Assembly (NCBI RefSeq): GCF_963678635.1
Contig: NC_087062.1
Location: 16,667,789-16,731,788, forward strand
Direction of reading: 5' to 3'
Source of the DNA: Symsagittifera roscoffensis
Lineage: Eukaryota > Xenacoelomorpha > Acoela > Convolutidae
DNA: 64,000 bases
Shown piece by piece: positions 1 to 31,802 of this stretch. The notes below the pieces were generated by a model, which did not search any database, was not told the origin of the DNA, and saw only the letters and a list, made by a program, of their open reading frames with translations. How positions within the stretch are numbered: the first letter of the stretch is position 1; every line of letters starts with the position of its first letter. The translations under genes were made by a program, and so were the position numbers.

Positions 1-19429
<19,429 letters not shown>

Positions 19430-20689
19430 GTTATGATTTATAAAACTCCGAGTAGAACTGTTTGTAAAGGTAATCTGGACTGATAATCGTCAGACTGAAG
19501 AAGGTTCCAAATATGGCCAAAGATTGATTGAGGTCTAGGAATTAAAGCTGAGGGGTCTGAAATCAAAAAAATGCTTTGAATAAAAATATTTGAATAATTC
19601 GAATAACAAGTATTGCATAAAATTGGGAGCGTTAAAGGAACAGTGTTGGTTACAAAGCAATGCCACGTTAAAAATTTTTGAAATTACTACTACAGAAGAA
19701 TTTTGCAGAGACCCTAAGCGCTTTGAATCCTCAAGTACTTGAAAGCTCAGAATAACTACTGGATTAAATATCTTTCTTGTGAACTGGATGGATATGCAAG
19801 ATTTTTGAGAAAAAAAGATGAAATTAAGGTTCACATGGTTGAAGTCACGATATAAAGAAATATTAGCTTTTCCTATGATAATCCCCCAATATGTTACTGT
19901 CCCTATAAAACAAGAATCAGTACAGTAAAGCTGTAATGTAAAGCTGGGAGTATGCAATGAGAAAGAGCCGGAAACTTCATTGATGTCGCGAAAACTAATT
20001 TAAACGTATCAATAACTATGATTTCATATTTTTTCAGCAGAAAAATTAAAAGCACCATTAACCCATGGAAAATACCTTCAAGTAGCATTGCATACAGCTT
20101 TGAAAGCCCAAGGAACAAAAAATTAAACTACAGCGCCAATTAAGTTTTTGGAAAGTATTCGCTGCTAAATTATTCAAGATTTTTCAGGTTAACGCAGATA
20201 TAAAATTATATAGATTTTCCGGAGCCTCGTGTAAATGATCTAAGAAAATCGAGCCTACCAAGCCTACCTGTTTATTTGATAAACACCTCAGACCCACTTA
20301 CCCGATATGCTTAGCTTGCTAGTGATATAAAGCGGTGATCCGACAATTGTAAGCTACAAAATAGAGATTTCTAAGACGACAGTGAACTCCAGCAGTCAAT
20401 TGGTCACAGACACATCAGTTTGGCTTGTTCGTATAAGACAGCCAAAATAATCTGCAGCTCTTGTGGTGTGATGTGGCTCAGTTTGAAGAGTGGCTCAAAA
20501 TTGTGCACCTTGTAGTCGAATAGTTAGCAGCAAATTTAATGGACAACGTTTTAAGAATTCGAAAAAAAACCAGAGCCATTAGGACATCAATTATTCTTTT
20601 TTTTCGGAAGAAGAAGCAACTCCGCTTTAATTTCGCTCAAAACTAGACAAAGTTATTGTCGATTGATTTGTTTCAAAACTTGTCCAATA

Positions 20690-20840
20690 AACTTGCTTTT
20701 AACTATATTGTGTATGGGCAGATAGGAGGAAAGGGAGGGGGCTTTACTGTGTTGTGCAGCAGGCGTTGGCTGGCAGCGAACAGAAGAAGAAAGAGTGGCG
20801 GAGACGACGATCGAACCGGACTAGGAGCGGGTTAGAATAG
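20690..20840 (-). promoter_or_regulatory. GC-richer patch upstream of AMMECR1, possible 5' UTR or promoter
   Basis: In an AT-rich setting, this stretch about 1.3 kb upstream of the AMMECR1 ATG is rich in purine runs and CG dinucleotides (GGAGGAAAGGGAGGGGGC, GGCGGAGACGACGATCG). It could be an untranslated first exon or promoter. No core promoter element is certain. Confidence 0.25.
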
Positions 20841-21389
20841 AAATTGAGATGGTGCTACACTACATAGCAGACATTGTTCTGAAAGGAAACTATCAATTAA
20901 TCAACTAAGTAATTAAACCGATGAATAGAGTAATATATATTATTGTAATTAAAAAAGCATACTCATTAAAAATTGTTTCGCAAATAATTGATGTCTTAAA
21001 TTAAGAGCGACCGACCCCTTAGAACGACACTTACCCAGCCAAAGGTTCGAACCGAACGACCACTTGCGAAATATAGAGAAATTTTTAATTCTAAAAAACG
21101 AGTAGAAGGAAGAAAACAAGCCCCGATTATTACACTTTTCATTTGCCTCAATTTACAGGGTGTCCCGAAAACTCAGCAGTGCAGAAGTCATTCCAAAAAT
21201 CACGATGCTTTTCCTGTTAATCTTGTTTTCCCCTTATGTAGATCAAAACTCTTTCGGGGAAACAAAATCAAAATCAAGCGACAGTGCGCCACTTGTGATA
21301 CAACACAAACATAAAAAACTCAAATCGAAAAAAAAATAATGTTGAAAAAACTAGGTGAACCAAAATTTCTCCATTATCTCGATAAAAAA

Positions 21390-22335
21390 CAACTAAGGGC
21401 CCAGCTAAAGCTGGAGCAACATGTTTGATATTGAATGGCTTTCCTATACTGATGCGGCACGAAAATGTGATTTCAAAAATTGACTTAGCCCAAAACCTTA
21501 GTTGTTGATCTACTAAAAGAAGTGAGAAGACAAAACAAAATTTGAGATGATCAATTTCCCGAGATAACATTTCTCGTAGAAAAAAAACGCCGCCGCTTCT
21601 GCAGGAACAACTATCGCAACCGGATCGTTTCTCATATTTGATGAGGTTAATTTTAAGCAAATTCAAGAAGTTTCTAAGTTCTAAAAAAACGTTCAAAAGA
21701 CTATCCAAAATCCAAAACTTTTGTTTGCAAAAAGCAGGTTGTGGCCGCTTAAGCAAAAAAGATTTCCAAAACCGGGTTTCTCGATTGAACACAACCTGGG
21801 AATTGGCACAGTAGTTTTGGCGTAAAACCAAAAAGTTTCCAAAAGTTTCAAAACTTTGACTTGTTTGAAGGCCATTGTTTCGATTTAACCTATGATATTC
21901 GATTTGGCAGGAAAGTGGAAATTTTGACTTTTCCGGGACCAAATTTTTTGGTTTATAGCATGAGCAAATGAACTTCCCAAAACACATTCTTCAAATTGAA
22001 CCCAAAATCTTCAATTAAAAAATCAACAACTTTTCGACGGAGTCAACTTTTTGTGCAATAAATTTTGTAAGTTGGCACTGATGCAGGGGAACTTATCACT
22101 ACCCGTTATCCCATTGAACCCACGAAATCAGATTTGAGAGGTTAATTTTTGAGAAAAATCACAAAGATTCACAAAACGGTCAAAAATATTTAAAAAAATT
22201 GACAATTCCGAGGGCCATAAATTTGAGTAAAAAAATTGGGACAAGCCGCTTATACAGGGAGCTTTTCAAAATCCTTTGTATCATTGAAACCTAAACTTGA
22301 TTTGAGAGGGAAAGTTTTCGAGAAAACGAAAACAA
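21390..22335. repeat. Diverged tandem repeats of about 180 bp, family A copy 2
   Basis: Opens with GGGCCCAGCTAAAGCTGGAG and TGTTTGATATT, as at 14958, and repeats CATTGAACCCA, ATCAGATTTGAGAGG, TTTTTGAGAAAA and TTCCGAGGGCCATAA blocks. It is homologous to 14950-16015 at moderate identity. Confidence 0.55.
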
Positions 22336-22734
22336 ATCAAAAAGATGGATCAAATATTCCCCACAGACTTTTTCGAAGACTGTAGACGGAGGCGTAAAGT
22401 ACAAAGAAACTCTGGGGGAGTATTCAGGCACTCAGGGGAGTGGGCGGTCTTTCAAATGAAATTTCAACAAACCGAGTGGTAAACATACAAAAAAAATGAA
22501 AAGCGCGCAGTAGAGTGTTAAATAGAAGGAAATACGAAGTCAAAGTAAGTAAAATAACAAATTGCAGGAGCCGATCAAACACTAAAAGTATTATTGAAAA
22601 AAATGCGCGCAGCAAAAAATAACGGTTCCAAGATAGGATAACCAAGCCGACAACAGATAATTAGCGATCTTAGACAAATAATTGCCCTACAATTTTATTT
22701 GAAACAGAATATTTCTCGTTTGAAAAAAAGGTCC

Positions 22735-22800
22735 TTGTCAGATTCGAATTGCGGACCTTTGCCATCTCAGGCGGATTCGTTGCCTCCAGAGTAAGCTGGC
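22735..22800 (-). pseudogene. Degenerate tRNA-like sequence
   Basis: The minus strand reads AAAGGTCCGCAATTCGAATC, like a T arm, preceded by AGCTTACTCTGGAGGCAACG. No complete cloverleaf. It is similar in layout to 16545-16620. Confidence 0.25.
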
Positions 22801-23428
22801 TGGAAGACGCTTAGAAATTTGATTTCATTATGAACCAAGATACCAACAAGTGATTCTGTTAAACAAATTGTTAACCGAAAAAAAACTATAATCCGATTTG
22901 ATAACGCATGCTAATCGCAAGCGTAAATAGTAACAAAATAAATTTCGACTTGAACGATTATTGATTCATAGAGCGGAAATTAATTAGCATTAAGCTGTAC
23001 GTCGTATTTTCGGTAGCCGCTTCTTCACCTCAATTGCTCGTTCCTATAGCCCTGACTGCTTCGTAAATCAACGCATGGATTAAAAACACAATTTGGGAAT
23101 TTAATTTAGAGTTTAAAGTTCATGACCAACACAACTGCAAAAAAAACTTATCATTCTACAAACCTGAAATTCAGAAACTAAAAATAAATTTTTCATAAAA
23201 GTCAACATCTGAGGGGCTTTTTAGATATTGTTCCGCGCCATAAATTATTACATCACTGAGACGGAAAATAAAAAAAAAACAATTTGCGGCGCCATAATCG
23301 GCAAGAACATACCCGCTAGCTCGACAATTCACAGTTTTGCAAACGCCCCAGATAAAAACATGAAGCTACATGTAACTAGCTAAATTTCAACCAACGAAAA
23401 CTGCACTACTATCTCTCGTACATATTCG

Positions 23429-25253
23429 CTAGCAGGTAAGAATAGTTCTATGCACGATCTCATATGCCATTTTTCTCCGTAAATACGGCATATCTTTTTG
23501 AGTAAAATTGAATTCCCTCTCCGCCGCAACATGTTCTGCGAATGTCAACGAAAACATTCCACAATCACTGGCGTTGCCCTGTTGCGGTATTCCCGTGGCA
23601 TTAGATACTGTCCAATCATCGGTCGAGAACTGAGGAAGTTTACCATCTGGATTTTTCTTATTTTTGTATTCATCTTTGACGTATTGTTCTAAAGTGCCGA
23701 GACATGTGTTATTCGGGTGTCCCATTGAGTCGTAATAGAGAATAGTTTTATTTTTGAAACTGACAACTGCCATGCACCAGTGCACTTGCAAGTGAATCGG
23801 AACCAAGAGAAAGTCTTTCGAAAAGATATCCACTCTTTTCGTCCACCGTTGCACCTTGCTGTAACCTCCTTCCAGTAATCTAGGATAAAAAAATGTATTC
23901 ATTGTATGACAGCTAGCGAAATTTTCGCTTTTGTTTCCTCGGTCTACGATCAAGTTTAGGTAGTAGTTTATGATTTCATCATTGAGCCAGGTTAGACCTT
24001 TCAAAGTTCGGATGTCTTTGCGAGTGATTGAAATCATGAACTCTTTCACAAGCACTTCGCCATCTGGACCAGGTCCAAGAATCCTGTCTATTTCTTCTTC
24101 CTGCTCCGAGGTCAAATCAGGGAACACCTTGACCTCTTTCTCTGGGATTTGGATCTTCACTATTGGCGGTTCCCGGTTGAAGACATCCAATTGGCTTCCA
24201 ATGTTGTAGAATTGTGTTTTCCGGAATTGCGCCGTAAATTCGCGAAGTACAGGTTGCTTTAATCGATGTGTCTCTATTATCGATTTGTATTCATTCACCG
24301 CTCTCGCGTCTTTCAGAAAGTTCGGGTCCATAAACTTTCCTTGAATATCTTTGGAAAGAAACGATCCTGCGGGTTGTCGGGGCATGGATACCACACTTGA
24401 GTTTTCCTCTTGCTCCAGGCATAGGACTTCCGTGTCACTTTCATAAAAGTGTGTACTATTGCTCGGCTGCTTCTGGTTCACGCAAACTGAGTTATAGAGG
24501 ACTTTGGGCTCCGCCAATATATTTCGGACATTCACATCTGCTGTCAAAGATCTCGGCTGTGCTGCCGGGGTCTTACGGTGATTGATGATAAGTATCGGAT
24601 ATGGAGATAAATTTTTCAACTCGTAGTCGATCTTTTTCGGTTTAAAACTCGGTATCTGTGATTTTGGCGAGGGAAGCTTTGTTGAATAGATATGAAGTTT
24701 GGCCGATAGATCATTCTGCCGACTATCTCCAATTGGACTGATGCTAGCTACGGGTGCATAACCTCCAGAGATTCTTGTACTATTCACCATGGCATTATCA
24801 TAGCCATGTGCATAATTCATGCTTGAGTCATTGAAGTTGTGACCCATTGAATGCCTTTGATATAGACGAGAATGCCCATTCATTGTATAGTCGGAAACGG
24901 GAGTTTGAACATCGGAATACCTCTTCGTGCTGGTAGGCCCGTAATCGGTTTTGTGACTATGAGAGCAGTTGAAGTCGTCTAAAGTGGGTCTTCTGGATGA
25001 TTTTTGGTTATAAACATTAGCAGAAGTAGAAGGCTTCAAAGCTAGCAGAGATCTTTCACGCGATCGAGCTTTATAAGAGTTGATGTTCATTTTTTGCCTC
25101 TTGACGGGAGGGGATCGTATTGGAACTACATCAAGTGATCGTTTACGGGAACGACTGTTGTTTGGTCTATTATTCGCAGACGAAACTCCAAAAAATGTCA
25201 GAACACTGTTGGTTAGTTTGGTTATCATCAGATAATTACACAATAAGTTTGAT
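23429..25253 (-). CDS. SENP1: SENP1/SENP2-type sentrin (SUMO)-specific protease
   Basis: The C-terminal ~220 residues are a Ulp1/C48 cysteine-protease domain: LNDEIINYYLNL, NTFFYPRL, RWTKRVDIF, LLVPIHLQVHWC, YYDSMG, IPQQGNASDCGMF and MPYLRRKM. Counting from the first open codon at 25276, the catalytic residues are His499, Asp516, Gln566 and Cys572. The family matures SUMO and removes it from substrates, mostly in the nucleus; basic runs such as RSRKRSL and PVKRQK are NLS-like. A strong acceptor (TTTTTTCAG) ends at 25254, so this is probably the last, very long exon. I prefer the ATG at 25228, giving 599 residues, similar to the 589-644 of human SENP2 and SENP1. TAG stop at 23429. Upstream exons were not found. 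SENP1 and SENP2 are not distinguishable here. Confidence 0.93.
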
Positions 25254-27169
25254 CTGAAAAAATTACACGTCAACAAATCGAATTCCTAAAACTCAGTATG
25301 TGATTGTTGTTAAACAAAAGGTGGAAAGCAAAAAAAATGAAAATCAAGTGTAAGCGGGGAAATTAGCACTAGATTTTAAATCGAAACGGATCTTCATTTT
25401 ACTTCAAATGCAAAACAAACATAGCATGGCAAACTAGAAAAAAGAAAATGAGACAATAATCTCAAGGGTCGAAAAAAATTTTAATGCACAAAAAGCTAGA
25501 TCTACCAAAACTTTGAAGTGATCGTCTCGAATTGTCTTGAATTAAGTTCATTCTAAGAAAAAATGTCAAGTTAAATAAATGAATGTTGAATTAGCCTCGG
25601 AACTACACTTAGGGTGCGGTACAAAGCCGATAAAACTCATGCCGACACATTTATTTTTTTTAAAAAACATGTCAAAACAGTCACATTTATATCACTAAAC
25701 AAATCACCAATGAGCGTTATGCGCTGTGGTCATTTGATGGTTTTGTCAATTTCGTGTTACGTCTTTTACAAGGCTCTATGTGACAACAAAGCCAAAATTG
25801 TTAGCAGAAAAATTGAACTTATACTGCAATCGGAGTTGATAAATTGCAACATGTATGCTCAAAATGTGTCTGTTGCTTAACGAAAATACAAATTTGAAAA
25901 ATAGATTCAATGATTCTCTCAGACAAAATGTTACCATGGATAAAAGTATATTCCGATATTATAATTCTTGCTAATCGCTAGCGAATAGCACGTCAGTAAA
26001 TTCTTGAATGGAAAATTCGAATGTTCACAATTTTAAAAGTTTTTTGACAAGGTCCTTGTAGGGTTGACTTTGAGCATTCGAAATTTTATTGTAAGTCTCA
26101 TCGATCTTAAAAATAACACCGAAAAAAAAACCGAAATATAAGCAGTGTACGGAAGGCGGTACACACAATTCAGAAACTAATCCGAAAGATTTTAGGTAAA
26201 TGGTTGCTTGTAAAAATTAGCTATCAGCCAAAACTTTTAAGTCCTAAATTTGTTTAGACAAGGAATTCGAAAAAAGGGAGATAGACTGGGCTAGATTGCA
26301 ATGATTGAAAAAGGTTATGTTTTCAGGCGAGCAACTGTCAAAAAATAATTATTAAAAATAATATTTAATCCGGGCTTCATCCTTCATCTAAAAGAATGAG
26401 AACATATCAGTAAAAAAACTATCAAAATTGAGGCAAACCAAGATAAAAAATATCAGACGAAAATCATTCACGATAACGTCCGAAAGTATTCGAACCAGAC
26501 CCAAATTGCCCGAAAAATTCACGCTTCCATATTATTTGAAATTGGTTTTACTCGCAGTACAAATGTTTTACTCGCAGTACAAAATTTGCAGAACAAAAAC
26601 TTTCGATTTGTTACTGTAAGTAGAGACTCTGCCAGACAAATTGTTTACAGTAAAAAGGCTCATATTGGATTTGACAAAATCTGCTAATCGCAAGTGGTTA
26701 AATGACATGGAAAACGGGTAGGCTCCAGACAGTGAACCTTAATAGGCAATTATGGTAGAGAAAAACAAATAAAATCGAAGCTTGCTCAATAAATCGATGG
26801 CAAGGCACCCAATTAGTATAAAATTATTTGCCAAAAATTTGATAGAGAGGCAAAGCTGCCATTTGCAAATAAAAGTCAAAAACGTGGAGAAAACGAAAAT
26901 TAAAAAAGAAAGAGAGAGAGCTCTTTTTCTAACCCCCCCTCCGCGCACACACACACATACACTCAAGCTTATTTGAATTTGAACTTTTGAAATCTTCTAT
27001 AGCGTGGTCATTCTGCAACAAAATTTTGAAAATCGCGACAACAGGCCTTTAGCAGTAATGACATTAGAATCAATTAGCAAAATAGAAAATTTGAAATGAA
27101 GTGGAATGATTAAGGAGCCCAAGAGAAAAAAACGGCTAGAAAAAAGATAATCGAACTTTTAAAATATAT

Positions 27170-27245
27170 ACACTCTACGGGAATCAAACCACAGACCCTG
27201 AGCATCCAAGATAACTGCCCTGCACAAATGTGCCACAATCGCTTA
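27170..27245 (-). pseudogene. Degenerate tRNA-like sequence (duplicate-block copy A)
   Basis: The minus strand ends with CAGGGTCTGTGGTTTGATTC, which resembles an anticodon 3' strand plus T arm. A diverged copy lies at 29000-29080. Acceptor pairing is not convincing. Confidence 0.3.
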
Positions 27246-27374
27246 AAGAACCGGAACAAAAGCTACTCATAAGGCTGAGAACACATTTTATAAAACTGAC
27301 GATTCTCAGCGAAAAAGTCTATCTAGTTAACGATTAGAGGACACTTCCTATGACACTTGTAAATATTTGCTCTT

Positions 27375-27700
27375 AAGTATTAGCTATTAGCCAAGATGTT
27401 AAGGACCATAAACTTTAGATAAGAAATCCGAAAAAAAATAGCTAGACTGGGCTAGATTTTAATGATTGATCATCCAAGCCACTAGTAAAAATTTGCAATC
27501 AGCCAAGATGGTAAAGTCCCCAAACTTGTTTAAATAAGGAATCAGAAAAAAGATAAATGGACTGGGCTAGATTATAATGATTGATCAGCGAAGCCACTAG
27601 TAAATAGTTACTATCTGCCAAGAAGGTAGTCTCTACACTTGTTAAGATAAGGAGTCCGAAAACAGATAAACTGGGCTAGATTACAATGATCGAAAAAGCT
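27375..27700. repeat. Tandem ~118-bp repeats, about three units
   Basis: Three successive units carry GCCAAGATG-like, AAACTTG-like, GACTGGGCTAGATT and AATGATTGATCA, and two are followed by AAGCCACTAGTAAA. A fourth related unit is at 26220-26310. Confidence 0.65.
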
Positions 27701-28999
27701 TATATTTTCCGGCGAACTTCTGTCAAAAAATAAATATTAAAAATAATGTTTAATCCGGGCTTTATCCTTCATCTTAAAAGATAGAGAACATATCAGCAAA
27801 AAAACGATCAACATTGAGGCAAAAACCAAGATAAAAAATCAGAGGAAAATCATTGAATTATTCACAATAACGTCTGATACTATTCGAACCAGATCCATTC
27901 GGCCAAAATAATCACGCTTCCAAATTATTCAAAAATGAGCTAAATATGTCGCTGAATCGGCATCAAATTAATTCAGAAAAAAACAATCTAACAAAAAAAA
28001 TCAACAAAGCACCAAAAAAATCTGCTTTTTATCTTAGATAAAAAACATTAATAGAAGAGAAATAACTAAAGTAGTTTACTTAAAGTTACATAGCTTACGG
28101 CAACTAAGCCGAAACAAAATTAGACTGAAATATATTTAGGCAAAAAAAACGCCAAAACGTCATGTCGCAAACACATGTAGCCAATCTTTTTGAATAAGAA
28201 GAGCGATCGACAATGGTTGTAGGAAAGGTGAAATTATGATGCTAAGCAAATGTTGCATGTTTTAGTGGACAGTCAAGAACGGTACAGTCCGATAACAAAC
28301 AATCGTTCAGCCAATATTGAGTTCGAAAAATTTACTGCGTTATACGCAAAATGTTTAGCATTGAGACAAACCTGCTTATGATCAGAGAAACAAAAAAATA
28401 AATTCACAACCATTTTAGTCCACAAATATAAAGAAAGGGAGTTTCGGCGAGTACAAATGATATTATGGGTTTTCATAGAAAAAATACGCAAACATTGCAG
28501 CACAAAAACTTTTGCTTTCTTACTAAGTCGAGAAAACTTTCTCTCCGGCAAGTTGTTTACAAGAAAAAAGCCTGATATTGGATTTGACAATATCTGCTAA
28601 TCGCAAGTAGTTAAATGACATAGAAACGGATAGGCCCCAGACACTGAACCTTAATAGGCAAAACAAATAAAACCGAAGCTTGTTCAAAAACAAAAATATT
28701 GAGTAAAATAAATAAAATCGTAGCTTGCTCAATAAATCGATTGCAAGGCACCCTATAAGTATTGAATTATTTGCCAAAAATTTGACAAAGAGGCAAAGCT
28801 GCAAATGCAAGCGAAAAACGTCAAGAAGTAGCTTTAAAGATTAAAAAAGAGAGAAGGCTCTTTTTCTACCCCCCCCCTCCCCCAGACACACTCACACATA
28901 CATACATACTTACACTCACGCATATTTCAATGTGGTTGATGGATTAAAGAGCCAAAGAAAAAAAATTACAAGAAAAAAGATGATTGAATTTTAAAATAT

Positions 29000-29080
29000 A
29001 TACAATTTACGGCAACTGGACCACAGACCCTGAGTCAAGACGACTGCCGTACACAAATGTGCCCCAACCGCTTAAATAAC
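29000..29080 (-). pseudogene. Degenerate tRNA-like sequence (duplicate-block copy B)
   Basis: Shares CCACAGACCCTGAG and ACACAAATGTGCC with 27170-27245 but has small deletions. Not a functional tRNA. Confidence 0.3.
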
Positions 29081-29479
29081 CGGAACAAAAGCAACTTATT
29101 ATGCGGAGAACAGATTGTATCAAACTGCTGATACTCAGCGAAAATGTTTAACAAATTTAACTATCTCAAGCAAACTCACTAAGCACTAACGCAAGCAAAC
29201 TTTGGTCTATCATTAAATCTCTATCTGTACAAACCCTCTCCCCCCCCCCCCCCCCCAAAAAAAAACACCCGATATAATCAACGACACAACATTTTATGAC
29301 GCTAAAAAATGTGCAAATCATTTTCATTTTGACGAACAGTTCACACCCCACCCAGAAAAGCCTGACAAAGAAAAAAAACTCAAGCACCATCATAGTAAAA
29401 CTTGTTTTAAGCAAAATCACCATCTCACCACTGATGGTACAAGAAGCCATTTAAGAACCAAAGAGCAAAGCCTTAGGCC

Positions 29480-30760
29480 CAGATCAAAGTGTGCTCATGT
29501 ATTTACACTATCTCGTTCGAAAAGGCATCAAATTTCTCTCATAGATTATCACCAACTCAACCAATACAGCAATAATATCACATATGTGGAAAATAGCACG
29601 AATAATCCCACTAGCTAAACCAGGTAAAGACCTAGAGCAATCAAAAAGCTTCCGCCCCATCGCCAAACTGGTGGAAAGGATTCTTTTACCTGAACTACAT
29701 CAAAACATACAAATAGCAGATCATCAACACGGTTTCAGGACCGCCAGATCGTTCGTTACTGCTTCAAGCTCTATAAAATAGCACAAAACTGAAGGATTAA
29801 ACCATGTCAACGAACTCTTAAGACAGCCCTGGTCCGCCACGCGGAATTTGACACAGTGAACCTTAGTGTTCTTCTTCGTGACATATTTAATTCAAACTTA
29901 ACAATCAATACAAAACGATGGCTATTATCCTACCTACCAGGCCGCTTCAAATATTCTGAAATTCGGGACAATAAACCCGGCATGAGACAAGTTAATTAAG
30001 GTGAACCAACTGCTACCTCAGCGTAACTTGCTGAAGTAAACTATGAAACCAAAGTTGTTATTGGAGGGTATCGAGTCATCGAATAGTGGACATCGAAGAA
30101 ACCAAAAATGCTGGGTTACCTCTGACAACATGTTAACGTTCGGAACAAACTCAAACAATAATTGCACTCGAATTCAGGCCAAAAATAACATCCGTAAAAA
30201 ACTTGCTAGTGCCAAATCTGGTTGCCAGAAAGAAACATTTTCCATCGGTTACAAAGTCATCATTGCAGATCATAGAACTTTAGAAACAGAAAGCAGACGC
30301 ATCTTGAAAGCAACATTGAAATCTAAATATGAAACATAAAGTTCCCACTCCCTGCCAACTGACTCAGTTCTTTAAGTCGATCAATACAAAAAAAGGTCTA
30401 AAACAACTGCATACCACAACTGTAAAAGATTATACTGAAAGCCACCACAGTAAACTTCTGGGTATAACTAGTCCTGGAGTAAACTTCGAACAAGAAATGA
30501 AACTCAAACGTGAGGCTAGGCTCACGCTCGCACAGCTCTGTTTTGGCTATTCACGTATCCTGAATAATTACTTGAACATGATTGACCCAAAAGTGGCAAA
30601 TATATGTAATAATTAGAATCTTGGTCCCCATGATGTACACCATTTATTCAACTGTACTGGCAGACCGCCAGATATGAACATCCTCAGTTAATGGACTGAA
30701 TCCCTACATCTAGCTGAATTCCTTCAGCTCACATAGCACGTTGGAGCGGGAGAGCTAAAC
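29480..30760 (+). mobile_element. Decayed LINE, Jockey/CR1-type reverse transcriptase
   Basis: RT segments appear in shifting frames: WKIARIIPLAKPGKD, SFRPIAKLVERILLPEL, ADHQHGFR (29584-29781), then LLRDIFNSNL and KRWLLSYLPGR, then DNMLTFGT and KKLASAKSGC-KET (30043-30339), and the C-terminal LTLAQLCFGYSRILNNYL with GPHDVHHLFNC (from about 30500). These match the order of motifs in non-LTR retrotransposon RTs of the Jockey/CR1 group. Several stops and frameshifts are present and the catalytic FADD-type box was not found, so the copy is dead. No 5' end, ORF1 or poly(A) tail was identified. Confidence 0.82.
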
Positions 30761-31802
30761 TCCCTTCAAAAATATATTAGCTGACGGATGATGCTGGCCT
30801 CTCAACAGCAGAAAACGCGAGAAAAATTCAGACGAGTAAAGTGTTAAAACGACGCTCAAATAACCCACATACGTGGCATGCTCCACCTATGCCGTCGGAG
30901 GCCAAAAGCACTGGACTATGCGCGAGACTAAATCATCATACAAGACCGAAATAAACCAACTCAATGTCGTCTAAAGTCAGCGAGGCTACTGCAACAACAA
31001 CACAAACTCTATTTTACGCGAGTTGTATTGGAAAAAGTGAACTTCGCAATACAATACAATGCTAGTGTAATCACCATTAATAACAAAAAATTAATCTCAT
31101 TTTCGTTTTATTTGGTTGTATGCTCGCTCCATTTTCTAGAACAGACAGACCATCCTTCTGTTATTTACCCGCAAGAGTAATTATCAGAATTTCATAAGAA
31201 AGACTCATTATCAAGGATGAAACTTTGATCTGGATATGGATCATATTAATACTGGCTAATTTCTCTGGCCATCATTTTTTGTCGAAAAATTTCATTTGAT
31301 TTGTCGTCTTTTCAAGATAGTTTAATCAACATTGTAATCCAAGCTATCAAATAACATCGAGATAATAAGCAGTGACTGATCAGTTGCAAGCGCTATCAAA
31401 TCAATAGCAACACAGCTTGGGGAACTCTTCACGCCAGAAGGACGTAATGTTTGAAAATTATGCTAGCCAATCAGATTTCAGCAATGAAAAACCCGAATGA
31501 ACTAAGCAGGCGATTTGGTCAGCTCTGGGCATTGACTGTTTGAAATTTTTTGATCATTCTATCATATAATAGCCCCCATATAGCCTGATTTGGTTTTTTC
31601 AATGATTTGGGTTTAGCATGATCAAAAAATCTAATGCAATTGACAGCTTTTTACCGGCTTGTCAAGGCTTTTTTGCGTCACTTCACCTAATAAACTATTA
31701 CAGAAAAGGTCAATTCAAAAATTATATTTCAGTTGATTAAAAAATGCAATTCGCTCAGTTAATTTACAAAAGCATGTTACCATCTGATTTGATTCATAAT
31801 TG
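30761..31802. other. Non-coding stretch, nothing recognised
   Basis: Continuation of degraded LINE tail may reach about 31040; the rest is AT-rich without ORFs or repeats that I could support. Confidence 0.4.

Larger units (their letters stand above)
19430..23428. other. Region between the AMMECR1 start and the SENP stop: no gene recognised
   Basis: Mostly AT-rich. It holds a GC-richer patch (20690-20840) and the second copy of the 180-bp repeat family (21390-22330). A 237-codon minus-strand ORF at 21274-21987 lies wholly within repeat sequence and shows no domain. A tRNA-like T arm is at 22735-22800. Confidence 0.5.
26215..29085. repeat. Two diverged tandem copies of a ~1.1-1.4-kb block
   Basis: Copy A (about 26215-27275) and copy B (about 27640-29085) share, in order, GGGCTAGATT, TTTAATCCGGGCTT, CATCCTTCATCT, TATTGGATTTGACAA, TCTGCTAATCGCAAGT, CAGACA-TGAACCTTAATAGG and a tRNA-like end carrying CCACAGACCCTGAG. 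Copy B has extra sequence (28000-28480). No protein-coding gene is evident. Confidence 0.7.
25277..29479. other. AT-rich, no gene recognised; contains a duplicated block
   Basis: No ORF here shows a family signature. The sequence from about 26215 to 29080 is dominated by two diverged copies of one block. A (CA)-rich run lies at 26945-26962 and C runs near 28869-28880 and 29240-29256. Confidence 0.5.

Noticed and set aside
21274-21987. 237-codon minus-strand ORF
   Set aside because: Lies in a diverged repeat shared with 15-16 kb, where the frame is not conserved; composition is not protein-like and no domain is visible.
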